From Sphagnum compactum (Eukaryota; Bryophyta; Sphagnopsida; Sphagnales): a DNA stretch of 64,000 nt. The stretch is from NCBI GenBank assembly GCA_965153455.1, contig OZ234497.1, positions 4,216,001 to 4,280,000 on the forward strand. Reading direction: 5' to 3'. The position numbers were made by a program, and so were the translations under genes. Below, one piece after another: positions 12,668 through 25,366 of this stretch (position 1 is its first letter; the number at the start of each line of letters is the position of its first letter). Below the pieces are notes generated by a model that made no database searches, was not told the origin of the DNA, and saw nothing but the letters and a program-made list of their open reading frames with translations.

Positions 12668-13270
12668 TCTTTTGGTTTCGTTGCCGGGACTCGAGTCTAT
12701 GTTCTTTGTGTTGAAGAACTTAGTTTTGTTGTTAGAAGTCTGGTAGGGAAAAGAAAAGAACAAATTATTTGTTTTGTTTTAAGACGAGAGATGCAAAGTG
12801 ATTTGTTTATCCCTAAATCATGGACAGATTTGACAACATGGGTGGAGGAGATTCAGCTTGTGGCAATGGAGATTACGAGAGGCAAGCCAAGTCAAGTTTA
12901 GTGCATGATTGGGCGCGTAAAGCAGCATCATGAAGACCATAAACACGAGTCATTATGTTTGACCCCAAGCTTGCTTTTGGATATTACTTGTAATCCTAGG
13001 CACGAACTAGAATCGGATTTGTGGGAATCTGAGAAAATTCGCAAAGAAAAGCTACAAGCGAGAAAGGAAAAGAAAATGGCACGTGTTAAGCCATATGAGA
13101 AAATGTAAATAAAAGTCTATAAAGGATAGTAAACGTTCATGAATAAGTTCATGTTTGTTGGACCTTGTTGAAACCTTTAGACTTTTTATATAAAGTGCGT
13201 TGTAGGTTTTTGAAAGAAATTTTAAAAAATATATATATATTTTAGGATTAATGTTTTAGTTAAAACATTA

Positions 13271-13804
13271 ATGTCAACGTTAGGAGAGGCTTCTGATTCC
13301 CCTGGTACACAGTTTCCAGAAGATAGACAACAAACCCCATCATTAACATTAAGAGTTGCTAGGCCAAAATCACATGTTGAAAGACTTGTTAAAAGGCCTA
13401 TTGAAGAGCCTAGAGCTGTAAGTGAACCAAGTGTGGTAGTATCGCAACTACGTAGACGACGACAAGAATCTAGACCTCAATTTGACCCAGAACTTGTAAG
13501 GCAACGCCAAAGGATAATCACACCAGAACAACATTTACTCATTTGGCTTAAGAAGAGGGATGCGACTCCAGATTATGCCAGAACCAATAACTTGCATGTC
13601 ATGTGGAGTGGAAGCGTCATTGATACTCGTGATGGTCGTGATCTTGTAAATGTTGTATTTCAATCTAGGCATTTAAACAAGATAATTGCAGGGTTAGAGA
13701 TGTCTAATCCTTTTAGAAACTTACACCGAGAAGATAGGGATAATTTTATTACGAGTGCAATTCGAGCCATTGGGAATTTCCTTATTCATGAAAAAAGGTT
13801 GTAA
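13271..13804 (+). CDS. Accessory ORF upstream of gag in a gypsy relic
   Basis: An uninterrupted 177-codon frame lies between the LTR/primer region and gag. The N-terminal third is rich in Ser, Thr, Pro and Arg ([14 protein letters not shown]). The C-terminal half looks folded ([37 protein letters not shown]). I do not recognise the family. It stays open while the following gag has several stops, which is unusual for so old an element. It could be a gag N-terminal domain separated by a frameshift or an independent leader ORF. A shorter ORF at 12,905-13,108, rich in Lys and Glu, precedes it. Confidence 0.5.
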   Translation: MSTLGEASDSPGTQFPEDRQQTPSLTLRVARPKSHVERLVKRPIEEPRAVSEPSVVVSQLRRRRQESRPQFDPELVRQRQRIITPEQHLLIWLKKRDATPDYARTNNLHVMWSGSVIDTRDGRDLVNVVFQSRHLNKIIAGLEMSNPFRNLHREDRDNFITSAIRAIGNFLIHEKRL

Positions 13805-13879
13805 AAGTTAAGTGATAGTTAATCAAAGGAATTGATTAGTTTGGTGTTTTTTTTTATAAGACAAAATAATAAGCAACAT

Positions 13880-15200
13880 GGTTATTCTAGTTTTCAGGGG
13901 AAGTAAGAGTGAAGACCCTGAGGTGTTTTTAAGGGAATACAAGAAAGCTTGTATTAGTACGGGGCTTAGAACAACTGTAGAATGGCTTAATTTCTTTCTT
14001 GAATTCTTGGAGGGTACATCATCACATTGGTTTGAGCGATAGATAGAAGCATTGAAGGGATCATGGAATGACATAACTAAGGCTCTAGTGAAGAAATTTT
14101 CTATGAAGAATGTCTACCAAAACTTAATACTTGAACTGAGTCAACTAAAGCAAGGGGTTTTAGAGTCAGTAAGAGAGTATAAGGAGAGGACAATGACATT
14201 ATAGAATAAACTCCATGGATGTCTTAGGGCACAAGGTCATGAAAGAACTGATGCAATTTTTGCAGGAATCAATGCATTGATGCTAAAACATTTCACCATT
14301 GGTCTGTTGTCAGAGTTGCGACAACAAATGAGATATGAACAAGCGGCGACGTTTGATGAAGCAGCGGAGGTGGCCTAAAAGAAGGAGGTGAGCATGGAGG
14401 AAGTTCCATGACCAACTCCGCAATCCACGGTGAAAGCAGTTCAATTCTCGACTGAACCAGAGCTACGGAAGCATCCAGAAGTGAGCTCCCGCATGGAGTT
14501 GGCTATGGATTAGATGATTAATCAAATAAACCAGTTGAGCTTCCATTTATTACAGCCAAAGATTAATAAAAACAGAAACATGGAGAGGGACCTATCGACA
14601 ATTCAATGTTACAAGTGTCGGGAGATGGGTCATTATTCAAGAGAATGTCCAAATTTGCCAGCCTTGGCTACCAGAGAGAATGCGGGTTCTTCTACTCGAA
14701 GGTTTTCTACAGAGGAGAAGGGCAAAGCTCAAGTACATTTAATTGAGCTGATGAGTGAAGGGCGAGAAAAGCTTTGATGGCTTTGGAAAGGAACCTCAAA
14801 ATTCCTGATGATGCAATTGATGTCATGGCCCAAACTAAACGACCGGCAGAAAACATCACTCATCTTGACGCGAATGTCAACAGGTTCAAGGAGATGGCGA
14901 GAGCCCCAAAAGAGAAGAAAAAAAATAAAAGGCAGAGGTTTGGATTCCAAGACTTTCCAATTTCTAGAGATTCTAGTCCTTATTAAGTGGTGAAGGATGT
15001 GGGATTGCAGAACGCAGACATCACCATTGGACAGTTGGTGGCAATGGTGCCATCAGCTCGAAAGGAGTTGAGGAAGGGGTTGTCAACACCTAAAGTCCCA
15101 AAGGTACTTTCACCGTTGAATGCCATAACAGCAGAATGTGAATGTGATCCAATCATTAATGTGCAATGTAATGGATTAATGTTGCTAAAAAATAACCAGC
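13880..15200 (+). pseudogene. Ty3/gypsy gag and start of protease, broken
   Basis: Reading through stops gives a retrotransposon gag: EDPEVFLREYKKAC, WFERQ-stop-IEALKGSWNDI, then LSQLKQG and VREYKER, followed by FTIGLLSELRQQM. Stops fall after WFER, in the MTL-stop-NKL region and after AAEVA. A zinc knuckle follows at 14,607-14,648 (CYKCREMGHYSREC), then a charged spacer. Near 15,140 comes DPIINVQCNG, which in related elements immediately precedes the aspartic protease active site. The active site and everything beyond (RT, RNase H, integrase) are missing, so the element is 3' truncated near 15.2-15.4 kb. Confidence 0.75.
14607..14648 (+). other. CCHC zinc knuckle of gag
   Basis: C-x2-C-x4-H-x4-C spacing is intact (CYKCREMGHYSREC) in the open frame 14,514-14,777. 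It is the nucleocapsid RNA-binding motif of the gag described above. Confidence 0.9.
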
Positions 15201-18200
15201 ACATCCATCGTGTTGGCAGAATTTGGCAAATTCCCCTTTGAACACTTTGCATGGGGACAAGCACTGTTGTACTATAATTGTGTGAGCATGGTCACTAAAA
15301 ATCACATCTTGGGAAAGGCATGGGAAGCCCAGCTCGCTATGCTTACTGTGGGAAAAAAATGTTGGGCTAGATCCGTGAAGAATTGGCTATTCAAGAATCA
15401 GCCCTAGGAGGTGGCAAGTTTTCTGCCTCCGGTTCAACCGTCGCTGAAAACGCACGTAAGCTTGCAATGACCCGTGCGCTCTAGGCAAGGACTGCTCAAC
15501 CGCCGCTGGGAACGGCTCTTGGGACAACACACATAAATCCGACCACCCAACATGACTTATGTGTCACCCACATGGAATTAGGTGTTTTTTTTTCAAAATT
15601 TTCATGTCAACTAGTATGATACCCTAGATTAATTAACATTAAATGATGATTGTCTTAAGTGGGATGTAATATTATTACAAAATTGTTGCTTTAAGTGGCG
15701 ACCTAATGTTAGTTCAATTTATTTATTGAATTGAATCACTAAAACAAATGAAAATAAATTATGGATATCATGTTTTCATTTGTTGTTTGTAATGATTCAA
15801 ATAAAAATAAAACTAGGGGGAAATTTTTGAAATAAAACAAAATGCTATGTGAAATAAATTGAACTAATTTAATCTTTCTAAATTTGGATTTTAAATGATA
15901 AAAATTTAAATTTATAAAATTAAAGACATGTGAATTTTAATCATAAAATTTCAAAAATGAACTTCTAAAATTCATTTCATTATGATTTTTTAAGATTAAA
16001 TTTTAAAAAAAATAATTTGTAATATTTTGAATTTGAAATTCAAAAAGCATTACAAATTCCAATGGAATTATGAAACAATATAATGGTATTAATTATGTAG
16101 ATATTAATTATTTAATAAGGTGATAATGTGTGATATTAAAAGCCATTATGTGTTTATATTTGTGCAATGACAATTTACATCACCATGTGAAGTGGTGATC
16201 CAATGGTAGTTAAAGCCAAGCTTGGGTGTGACAAAAAAATGAAGGTTCAAATCCAATTTTCAACATGGTGTGATCAAGACATCATCATGATGACTCAACA
16301 AATATTTTGAACTATCAATAATTTGCGTAAAAGGAAAAAGAAATTAGAATTATGGTAAAAGGTGATTGCATTTTGAGCTTTTTGATAGTTCAATTAAAAA
16401 GTTTATAATTTAAAATTATTATTATTATAATTAAAATTATTATTATAATTATCATCATTAAAAAATAAGTTAATATTGTCACATCAACTATTAATTTTAA
16501 TTATTTCAAACATTCATAATTTGAGTCATATTTCTCAATTGGATTTAATCAAAATTTTGGCACAAACAATTAATTTGATTTAACTAAAGATTCTTTTGTC
16601 CATAATTTGTTGTGATTAAAATTTTGATCGTAAAAAACCAATAGAAAAATCATATTATGTATAAAGGATATCATGTTCAATAAACACAAATGTGAAAGTT
16701 GTAAATTAACTAGTTTTGTGCAAATTCAACTGATGGAAGATTTACTTCAATAACAATTTATTTGAAAAGTGCCAAAGTTTTGAACAAAACAAGCTTTTTA
16801 TCATAATTCCATCAACGTAAACTAGGTTCTTATCATTCACAAGGCACATTCATCATGTTCACAACATGTCATTTCATGGGTGAAAGCATGAATAAGGAAC
16901 TATTTGGATTGTCACACTTTAATTTTTTTGGATTACATACAAATATAAAACTTAAAGCCATATTCAAAATTAACATTGTCAAACTTTTAATTATTCATAT
17001 TGAAATCTAATGGGAATCATCATAAAGTTTTTGGATGAATTTAAAGAAGATTATGGACTCATAATGGCTTTTGAAATGACTACGTCTGTCACACAAAAAA
17101 AAAGAAATATATGGATTTGAAATATATGTCAAAGTAGTGCCAAACATAAAAAAATAAAAAATAAAGCATCATCAAATGAAAATTTTTATTAGTGAAATGC
17201 ATTGAAACTTTCCTAATATATATATTTTTAATTTTTAAAGTTTTAAATGATGTGATTATTGTAAATTTCTATCCTTGAGAGTCCATTTCACATTAAAATT
17301 TTCAATCTTTTGCATGGATTTTTTTATCACTCACATGTTTAGGGATATTCATAGGTTGGTTTATTAATATTTATGATTAAAAGCATACCAAATAATTATA
17401 GGATTTATGGTTTGATAATTGTTAAAACTGCAAAAAAATCACTAATGTTAGATTATGGATTCTCAAATGCCACTTTTGAGACACCTAACCATGCTTTCAC
17501 CCTCATTAGGGTTTACACAATTTCATATTCCAAAACAAACCTTTGAACAAAAAATAAGAATTAGAAGTTTCTACAAATCCTTGAAACCAAACTTTGATCC
17601 AAAGCTTGAACTTTTGTGATGACCTATATAGTTTGATCTAACTTCATTTGAGCCCATGCTTAATTTAAGGTCATTTACTTCCATCATGTTATCAAATGCC
17701 TTAAATATTATTAGCACATTGTTGATTTTCACATGTTTTTTATTTGCCCCAAATAGATTTACCTTGAAGGTTTGCTCTTTGTTGAATTTGTTGACAAAGG
17801 TCACCTTGGTGGCCATCTATAAGAAAATGAAACAACTCAGTTCTAAGATATTTATGAAGTCCATAATGTAAAAATGTAAACACAAATTCTAAGGCAAAGG
17901 AAAAAAAACATGGGAGATTAGAGGGACTACCTATTGGGTCCATTCAAGGTTGGGGTACACAAAAGGAATGTCTCACCTCACAATCACTCTCAAAACACTA
18001 CTTTAAATGACCATTACATTTACAAAATTATTTATTTGGTGGATCCTTTTTTTCATTAAATACTCACATACTTCATGATTAAATTAGTGGTGATATTTTG
18101 TGATTTGAATGATTAAAACATGTTTTGAAGTGTCCGAAAGATGGTTCAAAAACCATGTTCCACTACATAATTTTCTCAAAAAAGACTCAACATGACTAAC

Positions 18201-19290
18201 AATATTTGTTCAAATTGCTTCATATTTTAACCATATATATATATATATAATATATATAATGGCATAAATTTTTAGTATGGAAAATCACCAGTATGAAAAA
18301 TCACCAAAATTTGTGCAATTGATGTTAGAATCTTGAATTCTTTTCATGCAAAAGGTTGTGTTATTAAAGACAACCCAATTAATTTTGTTAATTACAAGAT
18401 TAATTCAAAAGGTTTGGAAAGAAGTATAAGAAGCATGGGTGCAAAAAAAAAACATTATTTGATGTTTTTAATAGGGTTTTGGCACTTCAAATGAAAGTAT
18501 GCCATTTTGGAAATGTCAAATATTGTAGTCCTGCATTCCTTTTTGGTTTACACTTGAGCACGCATGACATTCAAAAGTTGTTCAATTAATTTGAATCATT
18601 CATTATAACACTTATTGATTGAAAGTCTAAGTATAAATATCTCTCTTTCATTGTTTAGCATCTTAAAACATTGGTTTTGTTTCATAACTTAAGACATAAA
18701 ACAAAAAAAGGTTATGGTTCCTATTGTGGTCCCCAACAATGAATGCACCTTACCATGTTTGTGATTGTAGTGTTCACTTTGTAGGACAAATAAGCTTTTG
18801 CTTACTCTTATCATTAACGAACTAAAAATTTAAACATGATATAATTGGTATAAAAACTGAAGGATGGTAGACCTAAGTTTTTTTAGCATGCTCAATACAT
18901 GATACATCAAGTGTACCTAGCTACTTCTTTAGCTCAATTACTAATCCCTACCTACTTACAATCTAGGTTCACTTGTTACTTACCTACCAACTTATGTATT
19001 ACCAATCTACAACCTACATGCTAAGGTTGTTAAAATTGGTGTGATGTGTTATTGGTTTTCACATCAATGCTATGATGTATTAGGTTGTCAAGTAAACAAT
19101 AATGTTGACCAAATGTTCTTATAGTGTGTATATATATATAATTTTTATTTTTTTCATTGCACATTTCAATTATTTATTATTTATTTAATATTCAAATCTA
19201 GATATTGAATTTTAGTCAACAAAGGTGAAAAAGGTCAATCCCAAGAGAAAAATTGAGCAAAATAATTAAATTGTTTTGACCATGGATATG
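15201..19290. other. AT-rich intergenic tract
   Basis: A GC-richer patch at about 15,390-15,540 (GCCTCCGGTTCAACCG, CCGCTGGGAACGG) follows the truncated protease and is unassigned. The rest is AT-rich with no recognised coding sequence. There is an AT microsatellite at about 18,233-18,260 and CTAC-rich low-complexity DNA near 18,910-19,020. Opposing overlapping ORFs at 17,571-17,943 have no family features. Confidence 0.4.
16185..16300 (+). repeat. tRNA-derived SINE-like relic
   Basis: An A-box-like stretch (CCAATGGTAGTTAAAGCC near 16,200) is followed about 50 bp later by GGTTCAAATCC (B box of the RNA polymerase III promoter) near 16,245. The sequence does not fold into a proper tRNA, so a SINE relic is more likely than a tRNA gene. 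Confidence 0.35.
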
Positions 19291-20110
19291 TGAAAATTGA
19301 ATTTTAATCACCATCTCAACAATCAAGATTGTTTTCTCAAAAAAAATTACAAAAATTTGCGATTGTTTGGTCACCTTGTGGACTATGGTGGACCTAAATG
19401 TGATCACATCTACCTTGGCCTCAATCAATTAACACTCAAATATCTGGTCCTAAAATCAATTTAAAATGAATCAAAATATTATTTTATTTTTTTTGGTTTC
19501 TGAAATGTGGTAACTAAATTTCATGCCATCTCTTGATCATCAAGATGGCCATCAAAATTTTATTGCCATCTCTTGTTCATCAAGATGGCAATCAGAATTC
19601 TATTGCCACATCTCAACAATCAAGATTTTTAAATTTATTTATGAATTTATTTAAAGACTAAATTTTGGTCACCACTCAATTGTGACCGGGTTTACAACAG
19701 GGATGGATTTGGTCCCATAAAAGTCCATAAATTTCTCAAATTCTACTTGCAAAATTTTTAAAATTTGAAATTAAAAAATAATTTGATCTCTGAGGCGACT
19801 AAAAATTCAATTTCCACATATCAATGGTCAAAGTTTTTAGATTTAAAAAAAATTATTAATATTTTAGTTTTAGACTAGGTTTTGGTCACTGTTGAACTAT
19901 GATTGGAATGGACCTAGTTCTAGTCCTTATGGACAACTTGGTCCATATGGCAACCAAATTTTAGTTGCAAAAATTGTTTTTAATTTTCTTTAAAAGTAAT
20001 TCTTGATTGTTGAGATAACAACTAGAATTTAGTCCTCATATCTTGATGATCTAGATTTTTCTTTCTTTTGTGACTGAATTTTGGTCGCCATATGGATTAG
20101 GACCCAAGTG
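19291..20110. repeat. Diverged tandem repeats with embedded palindromes
   Basis: Phrases such as AATTTTGGTCACC and TCTCAACAATCAAGAT recur many times with a loose period. Two near-perfect palindromes stand 38 bp apart: GCCATCTCTTGATCATCAAG (continuing ATGGC) near 19,527, and the same with TTGTTC near 19,565. No coding sequence was recognised; a minus-strand ORF at 19,216-19,428 overlaps the repeat. Confidence 0.5.
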
Positions 20111-23103
20111 TAATTAATCATCCATGTCCTGCAAAATGATTTGGCAAACATATTTTGTTTATCATTGGGATAATTTTTTTACCTTTGGCAAAAAATAAAT
20201 ACCTACAAATAAATTGGCACATATGTGCATAAATAAAATTCTCAATTATAAAAATCTGGCACAAAGAATATGTAGCAAGCCACATCAACCACAAAATGAC
20301 TAAAATTATTCACACCATAGTAAAAGGCATTGGTACCATGTAAGCATGATGGAGTCCATGTGTAAATGACATTGTTCGATTTCACTAAAAATCACCTATT
20401 GAATTAAAAATTGATCAACATTTCTTTTGTCCAAATTGCTTTTCATATGAAATATTGTGTTGGTATTCTTTCAGGCCTATAACCCCTGTCAGTACCTTGG
20501 GGTAGGACTAATGATTTTTTAAAGTGATAAATTAACACCACTTTGTGAAAAATATTTTGAGAAAGAATATTTTATCACAAATTCACTCTTTTTGGGGGGA
20601 AAATTTTGCCAAAAATCTCCATAACTACCTTCAATTTGAAAAGGTGCTTAAGATATTATACTTTCATATTTTCAATATCAAAAAAATTGACTAAATATAC
20701 TTATGAATGATCACCACTTGAGCAAAATAACAAAATTGAAAAAAAAACATTGGGTCGAACCAAACCATGAGGCTAATCACTGCGTTCTTTAATTACAAAA
20801 ACTTAACATTTTTTCAAAATTAAGAAAGAGGAACTAAAAGGAAGCATATACTTCCTCACCCATGGTAACACGAACACAGTCATAAAGTAGCTCACTTTGA
20901 ACACTTGCTTCTGATACATCATATTTCAGTTCATTGTGCACAAAATTTGAAGTCTTTATATGCTTTGGGCTTTGTGGGCATTCATGTAATTAGATTGGCA
21001 TCTTGTGTAATTATTTAAATTCCAAATTTGAATTATATTGTATCATGATTTGGATATTATTCTTCAAATTTGCGATATTGAAAATTTGGTGAGTTTTTCC
21101 AAAACATTAGCAAAATTTGTCAAATTTACACCAAAGAAAACAAGAAATTTCAAATTTTCCCAAAAAATCGACAATTTTTATAAAAAAAAACACTGGCCAA
21201 CTCTCGATGGGCTTGAAACTTAATGTTCATATTTCTTCTGTTTTCAAATTTGTCCAGATGTGAAAGGTTTCTTTGATTTATTGAGTTTGATTTCTTGAAG
21301 TTTGGGAAATTGCACAAGCCATGTTGGCAAATTGTTAAGCATGAATTATATGACTTCCAAGAAACCCAATCACCATGGTGTTAGTTCAGATGTCAATTTG
21401 GCTATTTTTGAAAAAAAAATGTCCCTATTTGTTTGTCACCTTCAAGATTTATAACAACTTCAGAGATTTCACAATAAAACTTGTTTCTTGCAATTCCAAT
21501 ATTCTTTATCATAATGTCTTTTGTGTGGTATTCATTTAATATTCCTCAATTGCCATTCAACAATGCTTCTAATTGTTGAAAGCTTATCAAAACACGCAAC
21601 AATATGTCCAACTAAATTTTGATGAAAAGGATCTCTTCAATCCATTTGAATATCTTATACCAATCCTATGGAGAGCAATTAAATTCCATTGCCAGAGAAT
21701 GTTAAAATAGGATTGGAAATCAATGAATGAATGTGATGCCACTAGGATGAATAAATCAGGGATTAAATGATTTTGTTGAATGAATGTTTCTTTTGCATGA
21801 GTCAGTTTCTGTGAATGAAAGCGAACCCATTGGATTAGATACACTCTAAATTGATGGTGATAACCAGTGGTGGATGAGTACCCAATTCAGCGAGTTAGAA
21901 AATTTGTTTAGTTTTGGTTTCAATAAGTGCGTGCCAAATAGGAACTGAAGATAATTCTAAGAACCACAACAGGGATCAGATTTTCTTTTTAAGAGTAGAA
22001 ACTAGTTTTATTTATGTGTGGAACCAAAACTGGAACTAAGATATATGTTTTTCCTTTAAAAACAACAGACTAGAACCAAGGATTTACCAAAGGTTAAACT
22101 GACAGTTAAACACCAGTTCCAGTCCATCTTAATAAGAACCTATTAGAATTGCCCAATCTGATTTTTAGAACAAGAAACAAAACTAGATTTTTTTTCTGGA
22201 AAATTGGACAGAGAACTGAATTCCCAGTTCCAATTATGTGTGGATTAAACCAAAACCAGAGGTTCTTCCTAGAAGTAAAGAATTGCCCAACACTGGTAAC
22301 AACCCAAAACTTGAATTTGAGCCCTAATTAATTAATGTGACCCCACCAAGTGTTGGGCAATTTACCAAATTTACTGAATTTGCCCCCAAACATGTAAACA
22401 CAACAAGGGGAGAAAGCATTAACTTATTGCACAAGGAAGGTTTTTTCTAACAAGCCATTTAACTTTTGAGTGTTCAGTCATTCATTTTTCAAATATAAGA
22501 TGGCTTAACTTTTGAAAATGCCTTACATAGTAATCTTAGGATAGATAGATTGGTGACCAAACATTTAAGAGCTCAAAGGAGGTCAAATTCTTACACATTG
22601 TTCCTCTGCTTCGGAAGCTCAAAAAACACATGTAGCCCTCCACCTAGCACTTGCAATGCCTCAAAAATCACTCAATTCAATAAAAGAATGGAATTTGATA
22701 AAGGAAAGATGAAGATATGGGATGTTTAGTGTAAGGGGGGTTCAGTGTTTGATGATGGGTGAAATAAAACAAATTGAGATTTCAAGCTTAAAATCTTAGA
22801 TTGTTTTATCTTTGCCTCTGGAATAGAAAGAAGTTTTGTAAAGCCTTAGTTAGCACACTCATCAGTTTTTTACTAACTCAAAACAGACTAAGGAAGATAT
22901 GGGGCTCAATCTAGAGAGAAGTCTAAAGACAATTTTTCCAACACAATTGAAGAAAACTATCACTCATCCCTCTTCCTGTGTTTTTGGCATTGCTCCTTTA
23001 CTTGTGATGCTCAAAGAACATTCGTATCCCTTCAGTTTGCGCGTCCAATCACATAAAAATCACTCAATTTGGTTACGGAATGAGGAAAATATTATCACCA
23101 TCA
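20111..23103. other. Intergenic, no recognised gene
   Basis: AT-rich. Around 21,890-22,330 there are repeated phrases (AGAACCA-AACT, TTTTTAGAAC) similar to the tandem array at 61.5-61.9 kb, so it probably belongs to the same repeat family. ORFs of 60-91 codons show no family features. Confidence 0.4.
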
Positions 23104-23700
23104 ACAACCATCATGTTACCTTAGTAATGGACATTGCTTCAGTACTACTCCGTTCCAAACTGCACATTGAATAAAATGTACACATGACTCTACCCATAGT
23201 TTCAGTGTCATAGTAAAAAAATTTGGGATCATTGCTGGCCAATTGATTGAATATCTGCAGGTCTTATCTTGCATTTTGTGAGCCTCAATGGGGCCACAGC
23301 TGAACTTGGGGGCTTTATTGTAGAGCTGATTGCCCAGATTTTTGAATTTTTGGAGGTGGATTATTTCACCCTATCAAACCTATGAACATCAATAATATAT
23401 CACCAATGGCAACCATTATGTTACCTTAGTAATGGACATTGCTTCAGAACTACTCAGTTCCAAACTGCACATTGAATACAATATACACATGACTCTACCC
23501 ATGGTTTCAGTGTCGTAGTACAAAAATTGGGATCATTTCTGGCCAATTGATTTACATATCTGCAAGTCCCATCTTGCATTTTGTGAGCCTCAATGGGCCA
23601 CAGCTGAACTTGAGGGCTTTATTGTAGAGCTGACTGCTCCAGGTTTTCAATTTCTGGAGATGGATCAAACCTATGAACATCATCGACAGTTTCTAATCGT
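23104..23700. repeat. Tandem duplication, ~305-bp unit
   Basis: The phrase ATGTTACCTTAGTAATGGAC occurs at 23,113 and again at 23,418. The following ~250 bp (CCAAACTGCACATTGAAT, then TTGTGAGCCTCAATGGG, then GGGCTTTATTGTAGAGCTGA) is repeated with modest divergence. On the minus strand the right-hand copy and its flank contain short open pieces (SFVPVFDRFERLETVDD) that might be remains of a gene; I cannot assign them. Confidence 0.75.
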
Positions 23701-25022
23701 TCAAATCTGTCAAAAACTGGCACAAAACTCTCAACTGACTGATGATTAATCCCAGTGATCAATGCCAAACTGATTGATCATGCTAATGACTAGAGGGTTT
23801 TAATTTAGGGACAGTGGACCTAAACCCTACATGAGGTTTAGACCATTCCTGAGGTATATATTCCAAGGCATAGATTGTTTTCTTCACAATGTCAGTGATG
23901 CACCATCTGAAGCTTCATGCTGAATACAGGTTCCGTAACACATGACGAGGCTCAGGCTTATATTCCACTCGTTCCAAATGTTATGCAACAACCAAGTGTA
24001 CCTGGTATTTCCTACATTAAGTTCAAGGTCAAGTTCTTGCTCCTTGACTTCAAATTTGGAAGCTCTTGACCTTGTTTTACCCTCATCATCCAGCTGAATC
24101 AAGGTCTGTTATTGCTGAGGCCTAAAATCATTTCTCAAACATGAGAGTTATGCATAAAGTTAACCTGTCTTCACCCTGTCTTTGGGTCTGCTTTCACCCC
24201 TTATCCCCTCTTTCAGTGGTATCCACAAAGGAAGGAAATTTTATTCGCAGTATGAAATGCTGAAACTCAGCATTTAACACCCCTTTGTTACTCTCAAACA
24301 TTTATGCCGAGAACCTTTATGTGTTACTCTCAAACCTCAACAGTAATTCTCCATACTAATTATAGTAGGTAGGAGCAGTGAAAATACATGTAACAGCATT
24401 GAAGGCGCTCATAAAAAAGGAAAGACTGGATGAAACTCAGTTTATCACCAAAATTGATGGTTTTTGGAATTTCATCCCCCTTGAATGCTAATGTTTGTTT
24501 TTGGCTGGTTTTTTAAAAATCTCACCTAGTAATGACCGAACTCAAGGTTCTGGTGCTGTGTTCTCCTTATTTTGCTGGTAACTCTATTACATGCTGAAAA
24601 TTTCTAGGGTTTTTTCACAATATCCTAAAAAACTCAAACTTGATGGTCAAACTAGCCTCGAATGAGCTTTTCTGGACATCAGAAAAACTCATGTGACAGG
24701 GAAATGTGTTACTACAGTGGCTTTTACAAGGGATTTCACAGTGGAATTCTGCGTGACAAGGAAATGCATTACGACAGGGGATTTTACAAAGGACTTTATA
24801 GGGCATTTTACTAAGGTTGAAAACTGCTTTCGCCTGACATTGCACCATCTATACCCACCAGTGACCACCAACACAACTAGGGACTCGACAATTTTTGCCA
24901 TGATTTATACTACTTCCAACTGAGAGCCTGGAATTATTTTGTATCGCACTGATCATGGAAGGACTCAGGAGTAGGACGTGAATCGAACTTGAATCACACA
25001 TTGTAAGTGAATATAGATAACT
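23701..25022. other. Intergenic, 3' flank of hevein-EG45 gene
   Basis: A minus-strand ORF at 23,884-24,102 (72 codons, with QELDLELNVG) is unrecognised. Around 24,690-24,850 the phrases ACAGGGAAATGTGTTAC, ACAAGGAAATGCATTACG and GGATTTTACAAAGGAC form short imperfect repeats. No other feature seen. Confidence 0.4.
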
Positions 25023-25028
25023 TTTATT
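25023..25028 (-). promoter_or_regulatory. Candidate polyadenylation signal AATAAA
   Basis: AATAAA on the minus strand, about 340 bp downstream of the proposed stop codon of the hevein-EG45 gene. The GC content drops beyond this point. Assignment is by position only. Confidence 0.35.
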
Positions 25029-25366
25029 GCTTGTTTTCTGAAGATTTACATAAGCGCGACGCTTATATGTATTCTCGAGATAGTTCAATTTGTCGGAACT
25101 GCAATACGATCCCCTCGGATCAGTAGGACATGCAGGGGCTTCCGCTACCCGCAGGCACCATTTATATGATGCAGTATTTCTCATCATCGGGCTGTGTGTC
25201 GACGAGCTGTCGACTGGTGCTAGCACTAGCTACTGCACCTCCAGTAGCTGCAGTCCCGAGTGATTTATTTTGTGTATATGAATCTACATATATTGTTAGT
25301 GTGTCGTGGATCGGCGCGCCGGTTGTCTACAGTCAGCACGATAGAAAACACGCAACACTCATATGT

